A stretch of DNA of 64,000 bases from Gottschalkia acidurici 9a. Its GTDB lineage: Bacteria; Bacillota; Clostridia; Tissierellales; Gottschalkiaceae. Within the stretch, counting starts at the first letter, position 1. Each line of letters starts with the position of its first letter. Under the pieces are notes generated by a model. That model was not told the origin of the DNA and searched no databases. It saw only the letters and a list, made by a program, of their open reading frames with translations. Shown here in pieces: positions 1 to 8,632 of this stretch. The DNA lies in assembly GCF_000299355.1 (NCBI RefSeq), contig NC_018664.1, positions 927,115 through 991,114 on the forward strand, written 5' to 3'. The position numbers and the translations under genes are program-made.

Positions 1-1
1 A

Positions 2-238
2 CTGATGATATTTGGAGGAATATTCTTGTATTATTTTGGAGACAAGACTGTAATACCTGCAAATAAGTTTGGTAAAATAGCGACGATATCATTCTATGTT
101 GCTATATTTATAGTAGCAACAAATATTAGTAGTATACTGAGCTTAGTACTAATATCACTTACAGTAGTATTAACTATAATAGCTTTTATTAACTATTTTA
201 TGGATTTCACACAAGCACACAAAGACTTAAAAAAATAA
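2..238 (+). CDS. CDP-alcohol phosphatidyltransferase, C-terminal part (5' end outside window)
   Basis: The reading frame is open to the left edge, so this is the last 78 codons of a longer gene. The piece is very hydrophobic, with two or three membrane segments. It carries a P-x(3)-GK-x-AT pattern (PANKFGKIAT) followed by a membrane helix, which resembles the C-terminal third of PgsA-like CDP-alcohol phosphatidyltransferases. Those membrane enzymes make phosphatidylglycerophosphate or related phospholipids. The catalytic CDP-binding motif would lie upstream, outside the window, so the family call rests only on the C-terminal pattern. Cca follows after about 100 bases. Confidence 0.5.
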   Translation: MMIFGGIFLYYFGDKTVIPANKFGKIATISFYVAIFIVATNISSILSLVLISLTVVLTIIAFINYFMDFTQAHKDLKK

Positions 239-336
239 AGAAAGTATAAAATACTTTAAATATGGAAGCATGAAAATAGAGAAGTTTAAATTGAAATATT
301 AATATAATTCGATTTATAGGGGGAGATTAAAAAAAA

Positions 337-1686
337 ATGAACATTAAATTACCAAATGAAGTACAAAGGGTATTTGAAATATTGGAATCATATAATCATG
401 AAGCATTTTTAGTTGGTGGCTCTGTTAGAGATAAATTGCTTGGAAAAGAACCAAAAGATTATGATTTTACTACGGATGCAGTACCTGAAAATATAATAAT
501 GATATTTGAGTCTATGGGATATAAGACAATACCTACAGGGATAGAATATGGAACTATCACAGTTATAATAGATGATGAATCATTTGAAATAACTACTTAT
601 CGTGCAGATGGTGATTATAATGATGGAAGAAGGCCAAGTAAAGTCAACTTTTCTAAGTCAATAGATGAAGATTTAAAACGCAGAGATTTTACTATAAATG
701 CAATGGCATATAATCCGAATAAAGGACTTGTAGACAATTATGGTGGAAGAGTTGATTTGGAGGAAGGAATAATAAGAGCTGTAGGAAATGCAGAAGATAG
801 GATGAAAGAAGATTTCTTAAGAGCTTTCAGAGCAGTGAGATTTGCAAATCAACTAGATATGAAGATAGAAAAGTCAATAAAAGTTACTATAGATAAAAAT
901 AAGAGTTTAGTTAGAAACATTAGTAAGGAAAGAATAAATGAGGAATTAACTAAGACTCTACTATCGAATAATAGACTAAAGTACATAAGATTAATGTCAA
1001 TTTTACTAGAAGACGTACTACCTGAATTATCTGAGAGTTTAGAGACACCGCAGAATCATCCATACCATATGTATAATGTAGGCATACATACAATAAAGGT
1101 AGTGAATAGTGTGGATAATGATATAGTGTTAAAGCTTTCAGCATTACTACACGACATGGGAAAACCAAAGTGTAGGACTACGGATGAAAAAGGTATAGAT
1201 CATTTTTATGGACATAATAAAGTGAGTACAAAGGTAGCAAAAAGATTCTTAAAAGAATTAAGATTTAGCAATGATATATTAAACAAAGTTGAAAGATTAG
1301 TTTATTATCATGATAGACCTATAGAACCAAGAGAAAAAAGCGTAAGAAGAGCATTAAATCAAGTAGGAGAAGATATATTTTTAGATTTATTAAAATTAAA
1401 AGAGGCAGATATAAAGGGACAAAATATAGAATATATTGATAGGCTTGATACCATAGAAAAAATAAAAGAGGTTTATAAGGAAGTTGTAGAGCAAGAACAG
1501 TGCTTTAGCTTAAAAAACTTAGCAATTAACGGTAGAGACTTAATAGATATAGGGATAGAGCCAGGTAAAGAAATTGGTATAATTTTAAATAAACTTTTAG
1601 AAAAAGTTATAGATAAGCCTGAATTAAATGAAAAAGGTATTTTGCTAGATAAAGTGAAAAGTATGAAAAAAAATAAGTCTGAATAA
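337..1686 (+). CDS. cca: CCA-adding tRNA nucleotidyltransferase with HD domain
   Basis: This 449-residue class II nucleotidyltransferase adds or repairs the 3' CCA of tRNAs in the cytoplasm. The nucleotide-binding GGSVRD (27-32) and the metal-binding DYD (41-43) are visible, followed by RRDFTINAMAYN and the RAFRAVRFA segment that belong to the head and neck domains. A C-terminal HD-type metal-dependent phosphohydrolase region (about 240-340) carries HTIKVV, LLHDMGKP and GHNKVS. The HD fusion is usual in clostridial and proteobacterial enzymes and is associated with phosphatase or phosphodiesterase activity on 2',3' ends. A GGGGGAG box precedes the ATG. Confidence 0.95.
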   Translation: MNIKLPNEVQRVFEILESYNHEAFLVGGSVRDKLLGKEPKDYDFTTDAVPENIIMIFESMGYKTIPTGIEYGTITVIIDDESFEITTYRADGDYNDGRRPSKVNFSKSIDEDLKRRDFTINAMAYNPNKGLVDNYGGRVDLEEGIIRAVGNAEDRMKEDFLRAFRAVRFANQLDMKIEKSIKVTIDKNKSLVRNISKERINEELTKTLLSNNRLKYIRLMSILLEDVLPELSESLETPQNHPYHMYNVGIHTIKVVNSVDNDIVLKLSALLHDMGKPKCRTTDEKGIDHFYGHNKVSTKVAKRFLKELRFSNDILNKVERLVYYHDRPIEPREKSVRRALNQVGEDIFLDLLKLKEADIKGQNIEYIDRLDTIEKIKEVYKEVVEQEQCFSLKNLAINGRDLIDIGIEPGKEIGIILNKLLEKVIDKPELNEKGILLDKVKSMKKNKSE

Positions 1687-2037
1687 GAAAAAGATGATTA
1701 CAAATAAATCTATTTTTATATTTATCATACTGAACATATATCAAAAATTTAAAAAATTAGTTTTGAATAGTAGGGAAACTTGACTATATTTTAGTTATTT
1801 TTTATGTTTACAAAAACTTCTCACTATAAATGCTCTGGTTTCTCTACAGGACTATAAAAACATTAGATATCTAGTGAACTTGTTATAAACTTTTCTAAGT
1901 ATTATTTCAATACAGATAATTTAGTATAAAAAATATAAACATCTACAAAAATAAAAGAAATTAGCTATTTTTAATAGCTAGCTTCTTTATAACATTCTTA
2001 TATGTATGTATAAAGTGAGTTTTAAAGTTTAATAAAT
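1687..2037. other. Intergenic region between convergent cca and lipoprotein gene
   Basis: These 351 AT-rich bases separate two converging genes. The only clear structure is the reverse-strand terminator at 1952-1980. No open frame with a ribosome binding site, no tRNA and no repeat was seen. No obvious forward terminator for cca was found; a TAGATATCTA palindrome near 1863 is too short to call. Confidence 0.5.
1952..1980 (-). terminator. Intrinsic terminator of the lipoprotein gene
   Basis: An 8-bp stem TAGCTATT/AATAGCTA (1962-1969 with 1973-1980) with a TTT loop is followed on the reverse strand by a T-rich tract (ATTTCTTTTATTTTTG). It lies about 60 bases downstream of the reverse-strand lipoprotein gene stop. 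Confidence 0.6.
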
Positions 2038-2625
2038 TTACTTTGTAAACTTGAATGTATCAGCCATATATGTAGTAGCTTCTATACCTACATCAAAGTT
2101 TTGTGGAAGGTTGGAGTATGTTATAGTCGCTAAATTGTCTTTATTGAATACATGAAACTGAATCTGCTTAACTTTGAGATCATTAATAGTCGTTACAGCT
2201 TCAAGTTTAGCTACTTCTCCACTACTTAAAGTTACTTTTTCTACATTAACAAATTCTGTTAAGGGAGAATCTGCTGACTCTTCAGATTCTATAAATTTTT
2301 TCATTTCTTCAACATATTCATCTACTGATTCAACTTCTGGCTTGTCACTTGATATTTGTATTATAACATTACCTAAAAAATTACTACTTTTATCTTGATT
2401 GTCTAATACGAACATATCTTGACTTGGAACAAGGGGATTTGGCGTAATTTCCCATGAACTTGGATAATTAACTGTAAATCCTTCTCCTGCATACTCTTTT
2501 GATTCAAAATCTACTTTCATAGGCTCTACTTTACTAACCTTTTCTCCTTTATTGTTGCATCCTACCAATAAGATAAGTAGACCTAAAAATAAAGTAATGT
2601 TTTTTAAAAAATTAAATTTTTTCAT
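2038..2625 (-). CDS. Lipoprotein with PsbP-like domain
   Basis: This 195-residue protein has a typical lipoprotein signal peptide: a KKFNFLKN basic start, a hydrophobic stretch and the lipobox LVGC with the lipidated Cys at residue 23. The mature part contains an AGEGFTVNYPSSWEI-type segment, as found in PsbP-like and related clostridial lipoproteins whose function is unknown. It should be anchored on the outer face of the membrane. A longer frame with 14 more codons exists, but the start at 2625 is preferred because GGAGGTT lies at the right distance upstream and the signal peptide then begins at residue 1. It stands alone on the reverse strand. Confidence 0.8.
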   Translation of the reverse strand: MKKFNFLKNITLFLGLLILLVGCNNKGEKVSKVEPMKVDFESKEYAGEGFTVNYPSSWEITPNPLVPSQDMFVLDNQDKSSNFLGNVIIQISSDKPEVESVDEYVEEMKKFIESEESADSPLTEFVNVEKVTLSSGEVAKLEAVTTINDLKVKQIQFHVFNKDNLATITYSNLPQNFDVGIEATTYMADTFKFTK

Positions 2626-2690
2626 ATAAAATAACCTCCGTATTGTAATAAAATCAATTATACTCACCTTAAGTTAAGAAATAAAAAGAA

Positions 2691-2709
2691 TGCTATAAAG
2701 ATTATAGCA
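2691..2709 (-). terminator. Hairpin with reverse-strand T-rich tail, no obvious gene upstream
   Basis: A perfect 8-bp stem TGCTATAA/TTATAGCA with a 3-base loop is followed on the reverse strand by TTCTTTTTATTTCTT. It looks like an intrinsic terminator, yet no reverse-strand gene was recognised to its right. It may end a short untranslated RNA or shield the lipoprotein promoter. Confidence 0.4.
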
Positions 2710-2789
2710 CAATATTGGCATACATGTTAATGGTTATACAATATTCCATTATATTGTTTTGTATATGGCTATATATTGAAAATAAGATA

Positions 2790-2822
2790 ATCATATGCTG
2801 ATTACAGCATATGATATTTTTT
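2790..2822 (+). terminator. Perfect 11-bp hairpin followed by T tract, orphan
   Basis: ATCATATGCTG (2790-2800) pairs perfectly with CAGCATATGAT (2805-2815) around an ATTA loop and is followed by ATTTTTT. It has the form of a forward intrinsic terminator, but there is no forward gene between it and cca, over 1 kb upstream. It could terminate a small RNA or insulate the valS leader. Confidence 0.5.
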
Positions 2823-2866
2823 ACTAATTAGAAAAGAGTTAACTTACAAAATTTAATTTTACTATC

Positions 2867-2895
2867 TTGACAAGAAACAATTAATATAATAACTT
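2867..2895 (+). promoter_or_regulatory. Putative promoter of the valS T-box transcript
   Basis: A perfect TTGACA at 2867-2872 precedes an AT-rich stretch. At 17-base spacing the -10 would be the weak TAACTT. A TATAAT at 2885-2890 is too close for a standard spacer. The -35 is therefore clear and the -10 uncertain. Confidence 0.4.
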
Positions 2896-2909
2896 ATAAG
2901 GAGAATATA

Positions 2910-3152
2910 ATATTTTGCTATGAAGAAGAGGAGTAAGTAAACATCCTAACAAGAGAGTATAGTTCATTGGCTGGAAAACTATGCAAGGCACTATTTACTG
3001 AAAGTAGCTTCTGAGCTTTCAAACTGAAATAGCAGTAAGTTTGAACGGGAGATTCCGTTATAATTTTTTAAGCGCTAGATACTATGTATCTAGAACTAAG
3101 GTGGTACCGCGAGATAACCTTCGTCCTTATATTTCAGGATGAAGGTTTTTTT
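2910..3152 (+). promoter_or_regulatory. T-box leader, valine (specifier GTA)
   Basis: This tRNA-sensing leader controls valS. It holds a Stem I with the conserved AGAGAG bulge (2951-2956) and a TGGCTG apical element. A GAA-A-GTA-G segment has the likely specifier codon GTA (Val) at 3004-3006. The T-box bulge sequence GGTGGTACCGCG lies at 3100-3111. A terminator stem AACCTTCGTCCT/AGGATGAAGGTT is followed by seven T (about 3116-3152). Uncharged tRNA-Val is expected to stabilise the antiterminator and allow expression downstream. Confidence 0.93.
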
Positions 3153-3177
3153 ATTTATAATAAAAAAGGGTGAAACT

Positions 3178-3351
3178 ATGGCTATTTTCGGATATATTTT
3201 ATTCATTTTTGCAACTTTAGTAATGTTTGTACCAGATAATCTCTATAGACGGGGTAAAATAAATACATTAGAAGGTCTAGTGAAAATTAAAAGTGTAGGA
3301 ACAGGTCTACTATTTATATCTGTAATATTTATGCTTTTAGGGAATAGATAA
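3178..3351 (+). CDS. Small two-helix membrane protein of unknown function
   Basis: This 57-residue protein has two hydrophobic helices (about 2-20 and 37-53) joined by a polar loop with RRGK and KIK. It sits between the T-box terminator and valS, 34 bases before valS, so it should be induced with valS on valine limitation. The frame can be extended back to an ATG at 3139, inside the 3' arm of the terminator. The start at 3178 is preferred because GGGTGA precedes it and the first helix then begins at residue 2. I do not recognise the family. Confidence 0.6.
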   Translation: MAIFGYILFIFATLVMFVPDNLYRRGKINTLEGLVKIKSVGTGLLFISVIFMLLGNR

Positions 3352-3385
3352 AGTAAAGATTGAAAGAAGATAGGAGGATTTTAAT

Positions 3386-6034
3386 ATGAACGAAGATATG
3401 GCAAAAACATATAGTCCTAAAGAATTTGAGGATAGGATATATAAATACTGGGAAGATAAAGACTATTTTAGAGCAGAGGTAGATAAAAATAAAAAACCTT
3501 ATACTATAATGATGCCTCCGCCAAATGTAACTGGTAACTTGCATATGGGACATGCACTAGTAAATACAATGCAAGATATTTTAATAAGATGGAAGCGTAT
3601 GGAAGGGTATTCAGCACTATGGCTACCGGGTACAGACCATGCAAGTATATCAACAGAGGCTAAAGTAGTTGAGAAGATAGAATCAGAAGGAAAAAACAAA
3701 TATGAACTAGGAAGAGAAAAGTTTTTAGAAGAAGCATGGGCATGGACAGAAAAATATGGTGGAAATATTAGAAATCAATTAAGAAAACTAGGAGTATCTT
3801 GTGACTGGTTTAGAGAGAGATTTACTCTTGATGAAGGACTAAGTGAGGCAGTAGAGGAAGTTTTTATAAGACTATATGAAAAAGGACTTATATATAGAGG
3901 CGATAGAATAATAAACTGGTGTATAAGTTGTGGAACTGCTATATCGGATGCAGAGGTTGAACATGAAGAATCACAAGGAAGTATCTGGCATATAAGATAT
4001 CCAGTTAAAGATAGCGATGAATCTATAGTAATAGCTACTACTAGACCGGAGACTATGTTAGGAGATCTTGCAGTAGCAGTTAATCCTGAAGATGATAGAT
4101 ACAAAAACTTAATAGGAAAAACACTTATACTACCATTAGTAAACAGAGAAATACCAGTAATAGCAGATGATTACGTAGAAATGGAATTTGGTACAGGGGC
4201 AGTTAAAATAACTCCATCACATGACCCTAATGACTTTGAAGTTGGAGCTAGACATAACTTAGGGCAACTAAGAATCATGAATGATGATGGAACTATAAAT
4301 GCTCAAGGTGGAAAATATGAAGGCTTAGAAAGATATGAAGCTAGAAAGCAAATGGTTAAAGATTTAGAAGAGAATGGACTACTAGTAGAAGTAAAAGATC
4401 ACAACAACAACGTGGGACATTGTGAAAGATGTGGAACAATAGTAGAGCCTATAATATCTAAGCAATGGTTTGTTGCAATGGAAAGCATGGCAAAGCCAGC
4501 ACTAGAAGCTTATAGAGAACAAAAAGTAAACTTTGTTCCGGATAGATTTGGTAAGATATATACTCATTGGCTTGAAAATATAAAGGATTGGTGTATATCT
4601 AGACAACTTTGGTGGGGACATAGACTACCAGTTTACTACTGTAATGATTGTGGAGAAGTAATGGTATCTAAAGACAATGTAAAAACTTGCTCTAAATGTA
4701 ATAGTTCAAATGTAGTGCAGGATAATGACACATTGGACACTTGGTTCTCATCAGCGCTTTGGCCTTTCTCAACACTAGGATGGCCAGAAAGTACTGAGGA
4801 CTTAAAATATTTCTATCCAACGAACGTATTAGTTACTGGATACGATATTATATTCTTCTGGGTAGTTAGAATGGTATTCTCAGGAATTGAGCAAATGGGA
4901 GAAGTTCCATTTAAAGATGTTCTTATAAATGGACTAGTTAGAGATGCTCAAGGTAGAAAAATGAGTAAGTCTTTAGGAAATGGAATAGATCCTCTAGAAC
5001 TTATAGATGAGTATGGTGCGGATGCGCTTAGATTTATGCTAATTACAGGAAATAGTCCAGGAAATGATATGAGATTCCACGTTGAAAAAGTAGAATCAAG
5101 TAGAAATTTTGCAAATAAGTTATGGAATGCTTCTAGATTTGTTCTTATGAACCTAGATGAAAACGTAGTAGATTTTGAAAGTATAAAGGACTCTTTAAAA
5201 CAAGAAGATGAATGGATTATATCGAGAGTTAATAATTTAGCTAAAGAAGTAACTGAAAATCTAAATAAATATGAGCTAGGGATAGCTGCACAAAAAGTAT
5301 ATGACTTTACTTGGAACGAATACTGCGACTGGTATATAGAATTAGCTAAACCTAGATTATATGGAGAAGACGGTATAGATAAAGATACAGCTAAGTCGGT
5401 ACTTTTAAAAGTATTAAAAGATATATTAAAGTTATTACATCCATTTATGCCATATATAACAGAGGAAATCTGGAGACACTTACCTCATACGGAGAAAAGC
5501 TTAATAGTAGAAGTGTGGCCAGTATATAGTGATGAAAATCAATATATAGAGTCTGAAAAGGCTATGGAATTTGTAATGGAGTGTATTAAAGATATAAGAA
5601 ATATAAGAGCTGAGATGAATGTAATTCCTTCTAAAAAAGCTAAGGCTATATTTGTTACTAAAGATGAAAGATTAAAAGAAATACTTAGTAAATCAGAAAT
5701 ATACTTTACTACACTAGCGTCTGCATCTAATATAGAGTTAAAAGAAGATAAAGATGGCGTTGGAGAGGATGCAATGTCAGCAGTGGTTGGTAAGTGTGAA
5801 ATATTCTTACCATTAGAAGAATTAGTAGATTTACAAAAAGAGATAGAAAGACTTGAAAAAGAAAGAAAAAGACTTGAAGATGAATTAAAAAGAGTTAGTG
5901 GTAAACTTTCAAATGAAGGATTTGTAAGCAAAGCACCACAAAAAGTAATAGATGAAGAAAAAGAAAAACAAGAAAAATATCAAGATATGATGGATAAAGT
6001 AGTTGAAAGACTAGAAAGTTTAAAAAATAAGTAA
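3386..6034 (+). CDS. valS: Valyl-tRNA synthetase
   Basis: This 882-residue class I synthetase charges tRNA-Val in the cytoplasm. It shows the HIGH-type motif HMGH at 53-56 and KMSKS at 525-529. It also has the CP1 editing domain, cysteine pairs CERC and CNDC...CSKC that suggest zinc knuckles, and a [15 protein letters not shown] segment typical of ValRS. The last 70 residues are a Lys/Glu-rich coiled coil, the tRNA-binding arm of bacterial ValRS. An AGGAGG site precedes the ATG. It is controlled by the T-box upstream and followed 21 bases later by folC, a common clostridial pair. Confidence 0.98.
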   Translation: MNEDMAKTYSPKEFEDRIYKYWEDKDYFRAEVDKNKKPYTIMMPPPNVTGNLHMGHALVNTMQDILIRWKRMEGYSALWLPGTDHASISTEAKVVEKIESEGKNKYELGREKFLEEAWAWTEKYGGNIRNQLRKLGVSCDWFRERFTLDEGLSEAVEEVFIRLYEKGLIYRGDRIINWCISCGTAISDAEVEHEESQGSIWHIRYPVKDSDESIVIATTRPETMLGDLAVAVNPEDDRYKNLIGKTLILPLVNREIPVIADDYVEMEFGTGAVKITPSHDPNDFEVGARHNLGQLRIMNDDGTINAQGGKYEGLERYEARKQMVKDLEENGLLVEVKDHNNNVGHCERCGTIVEPIISKQWFVAMESMAKPALEAYREQKVNFVPDRFGKIYTHWLENIKDWCISRQLWWGHRLPVYYCNDCGEVMVSKDNVKTCSKCNSSNVVQDNDTLDTWFSSALWPFSTLGWPESTEDLKYFYPTNVLVTGYDIIFFWVVRMVFSGIEQMGEVPFKDVLINGLVRDAQGRKMSKSLGNGIDPLELIDEYGADALRFMLITGNSPGNDMRFHVEKVESSRNFANKLWNASRFVLMNLDENVVDFESIKDSLKQEDEWIISRVNNLAKEVTENLNKYELGIAAQKVYDFTWNEYCDWYIELAKPRLYGEDGIDKDTAKSVLLKVLKDILKLLHPFMPYITEEIWRHLPHTEKSLIVEVWPVYSDENQYIESEKAMEFVMECIKDIRNIRAEMNVIPSKKAKAIFVTKDERLKEILSKSEIYFTTLASASNIELKEDKDGVGEDAMSAVVGKCEIFLPLEELVDLQKEIERLEKERKRLEDELKRVSGKLSNEGFVSKAPQKVIDEEKEKQEKYQDMMDKVVERLESLKNK

Positions 6035-6055
6035 AATACTACATGAGGTGATAAA

Positions 6056-7351
6056 ATGAACTATAATGAAGCACTAGAATATATACACGAAACTAATAAA
6101 TTTGGAAGTGTATTAGGACTAGAAAATATAAAAGAACTTTTAGAATTAATGGGCAATCCTCAAAAAGACTTAAAGTTTATTCACGTTGCTGGAACAAATG
6201 GAAAAGGTTCTACTTGCTCATACATTACTAGTATATTAAGTAAAGCTGGATATAATGTAGGGCTGTTTACTTCTCCATATCTTGAGACATTTAATGAAAG
6301 AATAAGAATCGGTAGTGAAAACATACCTAATGATGACTTAGCAGAAGTAACTACTTTTGCTAAAGAAAGTGTAGAAAAAATGCTAGAAAAAGGATTCAAT
6401 CATCCAACAGAATTTGAACTGGTAACTGCTATAGCTTTTGAATACTATAAAAGAAAAAAAGTAGATTATGTAGTACTAGAAGTTGGACTTGGTGGAAGAT
6501 ATGACTCAACTAATATTATAGATAAATCGATAGCATCTGTAATAGTTCCTATAGCTATGGATCATATAGATGTACTAGGGGATACTTTAGGAAAAATAGC
6601 TTATGAAAAAGCTGGTATTATAAAAGAAAATGGATTTGTAATAACTTATCCACAAGAGCCAGAAGCAAAAGAAGTAGTAGAAACTGTAGCAAAAGAGCAA
6701 AATGCAGAATTAATCACAGTTCCAACTGAAAATGTTAGTATAAAAGAAGTAAGTGAAATGGGAACTAAGTTCAATTTTAAATATGGAAATTATGAACTAG
6801 AAGATTTACAAATAAGCCTTATAGGAAAACATCAAGCATATAACGCATCTACAGCTTTAACAACTCTATTTGCTCTTAGAGACAAAGGTGAGATAAATAT
6901 AACAGAAGAGCATGTAAGAAAAGGATTAGAAGAAACTAAATGGATAGGAAGATTAGAGTTACTAAAAAAATCTCCTAGATTTATAATTGATGGTGCTCAC
7001 AATATGCAAGGTATAGAAGCGCTGAAGAAAACATTACAAGAAATATTTAACTACGATAAACTAATTTTAGGATTAGGAATATTAGCAGATAAAGACGTAG
7101 ATCATATGATAGCAGAAATGGCACCATTAGGAGATCAAATAATAGTTACAGAAGCAAATATATTTAGAGCCATGAAAGCAGAAGAATTAGCAGAAAGAAT
7201 AAGTAAATACAACAAAAACTATATAGTAGAAAAAGATATAGAAAAAGCTATAGATAAAGCTATAGAAATGGCAGGAGAAAATGACTTAATATTATTCTCA
7301 GGATCGCTTTATTTAATAGGTGATGTTAGAAAGTATGCTAAAAATAAATAG
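6056..7351 (+). CDS. folC: Folylpolyglutamate synthase / dihydrofolate synthase
   Basis: This 431-residue Mur-ligase-superfamily enzyme adds glutamate to dihydropteroate or to folates in one-carbon metabolism. The P-loop GTNGKGS is at 46-52, followed by the FTSPYL and FNERI motifs, a VLEVGLGGRYDSTN segment and IDGAHN in the C-terminal domain. The length is normal for the family. A GAGGTG site lies before the ATG. Only 21 bases separate it from valS, so both are probably on one T-box-controlled transcript that ends at the terminator after this gene. Confidence 0.95.
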   Translation: MNYNEALEYIHETNKFGSVLGLENIKELLELMGNPQKDLKFIHVAGTNGKGSTCSYITSILSKAGYNVGLFTSPYLETFNERIRIGSENIPNDDLAEVTTFAKESVEKMLEKGFNHPTEFELVTAIAFEYYKRKKVDYVVLEVGLGGRYDSTNIIDKSIASVIVPIAMDHIDVLGDTLGKIAYEKAGIIKENGFVITYPQEPEAKEVVETVAKEQNAELITVPTENVSIKEVSEMGTKFNFKYGNYELEDLQISLIGKHQAYNASTALTTLFALRDKGEINITEEHVRKGLEETKWIGRLELLKKSPRFIIDGAHNMQGIEALKKTLQEIFNYDKLILGLGILADKDVDHMIAEMAPLGDQIIVTEANIFRAMKAEELAERISKYNKNYIVEKDIEKAIDKAIEMAGENDLILFSGSLYLIGDVRKYAKNK

Positions 7352-7362
7352 AGAAATAAAAA

Positions 7363-7400
7363 AACAGTTAAGAAGTAAAAAACTTTTTAGCTGTTTTTTT
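7363..7400 (+). terminator. Intrinsic terminator after folC
   Basis: A 14-bp stem (7363-7376 with 7382-7395, two G-T pairs) with an AAAAA loop is followed by a run of T. It closes the valS-folC transcript. Confidence 0.85.
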
Positions 7401-7474
7401 TACTGTTTATTTATTTAATTTTAGTATAGAATAAGAATATTATTATATTTTATGCTGAAAGGGAGGATTTAATC

Positions 7475-7828
7475 ATGGGTTTTTTTTCCAGATCATCATC
7501 TGACAAACACAAATATAAGCATGGACATTATGGAAGTAAACACTACAAGAAAAAGGGATTGATAGACAATATATTTAATATTTTGAATTCTAGTAGTAGA
7601 TCTCATAGAAAGTATAGGGAACATAATAAATATTTTGGTGAATCATTTCATAAACAAAATACAAATGGATCAATAATATGTTCAAGATGTAAAACTCCAA
7701 ATTCTCATGAAGCAAAGTTTTGTAATAGTTGTGGAGAAAAGATGATAAGTAGACAGTATTGTCCTAATTGTGGTAAAGATATCTCTCCGAATGATAGTTT
7801 TTGTTCAAGTTGTGGTAAAAAAGTTTGA
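7475..7828 (+). CDS. Zinc-ribbon protein, N-terminal part of a zinc-ribbon/kinase protein
   Basis: This 117-residue product has a basic His/Lys/Ser-rich first half (about 8-55). Two short zinc ribbons follow: CSRC...CNSC (about 70-90) and CPNC...CSSC (about 97-115). Such double zinc ribbons commonly sit at one end of bacterial signalling proteins. The reading frame ends at a TGA (7826-7828). It then continues in the same frame, with no initiation codon, into a complete protein kinase domain. The natural gene was therefore probably one zinc-ribbon/kinase protein. An AGGGAGG site precedes the ATG. As it stands only the zinc-ribbon half would be made, unless TGA is read through. Confidence 0.7.
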   Translation: MGFFSRSSSDKHKYKHGHYGSKHYKKKGLIDNIFNILNSSSRSHRKYREHNKYFGESFHKQNTNGSIICSRCKTPNSHEAKFCNSCGEKMISRQYCPNCGKDISPNDSFCSSCGKKV

Positions 7829-8506
7829 GTTTTAAGCAACTATGAAATATTAAATAAGATTGGTGAAGGTAGATATGGGGTATGCTTTTTAGCTAAATTA
7901 AAAGGAGAAAGGGTTGTAGTTAAAAAAAATAAGACTAACTTTTTTAAGCGATACTATGAAAAGAATAAATTTGAGCCTATTATTCTTTCAAGACTAGATC
8001 ATAAATCTATCCCTAAACTAATTGATATAATCGATGAAAAAAGTTTTAAGGGTATAGTGATAGAAGAAAAGACAGGATATACGGTTGAACATATGCTTTT
8101 TAAACAAAAATATAGTTTTTCAAAAAAAGAGATTTATAATATTGGAAAACAGCTTATACAAATAATAAATTATCTTCATAAGAACAATATAGTCCATAGA
8201 GATATTAGAATACCGAATATTATCGTAAATGAAGGTACAGTTTCACTTATTGATTTTGGTCTAGCAAGATTTATAGATAATAAAATATACACAAGAGACA
8301 TTGACTTTTCATACTTAGGAGACTTATTATTATACTTATTATATTCTTCAATAGAAGTAAAAGAAGATAAAAAAATCCCTTGGTATGATGAGCTACCCAT
8401 ATCTAATGACGAAAAGCTTTTTTTGAAAAAGCTACTGAGATTAGAAGAACCATATAAAACTATTGAAAAAATAGAATATGATTTTTTGAATTTATATAAA
8501 ATTTAA
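7829..8506 (+). pseudogene. Ser/Thr protein kinase domain cut off from its start by an in-frame TGA
   Basis: The frame after the TGA at 7826-7828 encodes about 225 residues of a Hanks-type kinase. It has a glycine-rich loop IGEGRYGV, a VVVKK segment with the ATP-binding Lys near 7922, the catalytic HRDIRIPN at 8195 onward and DFG at 8252-8260. All key catalytic residues are present, but the C-lobe is short. There is no ATG, GTG or TTG before the glycine loop. The first usable codon is a GTG at 8057, which would delete the ATP-binding half. The domain is thus either reached by TGA readthrough from the zinc-ribbon gene or is a recent nonsense pseudogene. The conserved catalytic residues argue that inactivation, if any, is recent. 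Confidence 0.7.
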
Positions 8507-8529
8507 AATAATGATTAAATATTATGCTA

Positions 8530-8558
8530 AGTGTAAACTCTATGTTTACACTTTTTTT
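8530..8558 (+). terminator. Intrinsic terminator after the kinase frame
   Basis: A perfect 9-bp stem AGTGTAAAC/GTTTACACT (8530-8538 with 8544-8552) is followed by seven T. Confidence 0.9.
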
Positions 8559-8632
8559 AGTTTTTAGCTAATCACCTAAAAATGTACTATGCATAAACTA
8601 AACGTATGACGAGAAGTGCGGAGGTGATGCTG

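Noticed and set aside
3499-5931. Reverse-strand open frames within valS
   Set aside because: They mirror the codon bias of a well-supported gene and have no ribosome sites. The same holds for reverse frames in the ATPase, mutS2, U32 and zapA genes.
7826-7870. TGA as a selenocysteine codon
   Set aside because: No bacterial SECIS-like hairpin with a GGU-type loop is seen just after the TGA, and no selenoprotein family matches.
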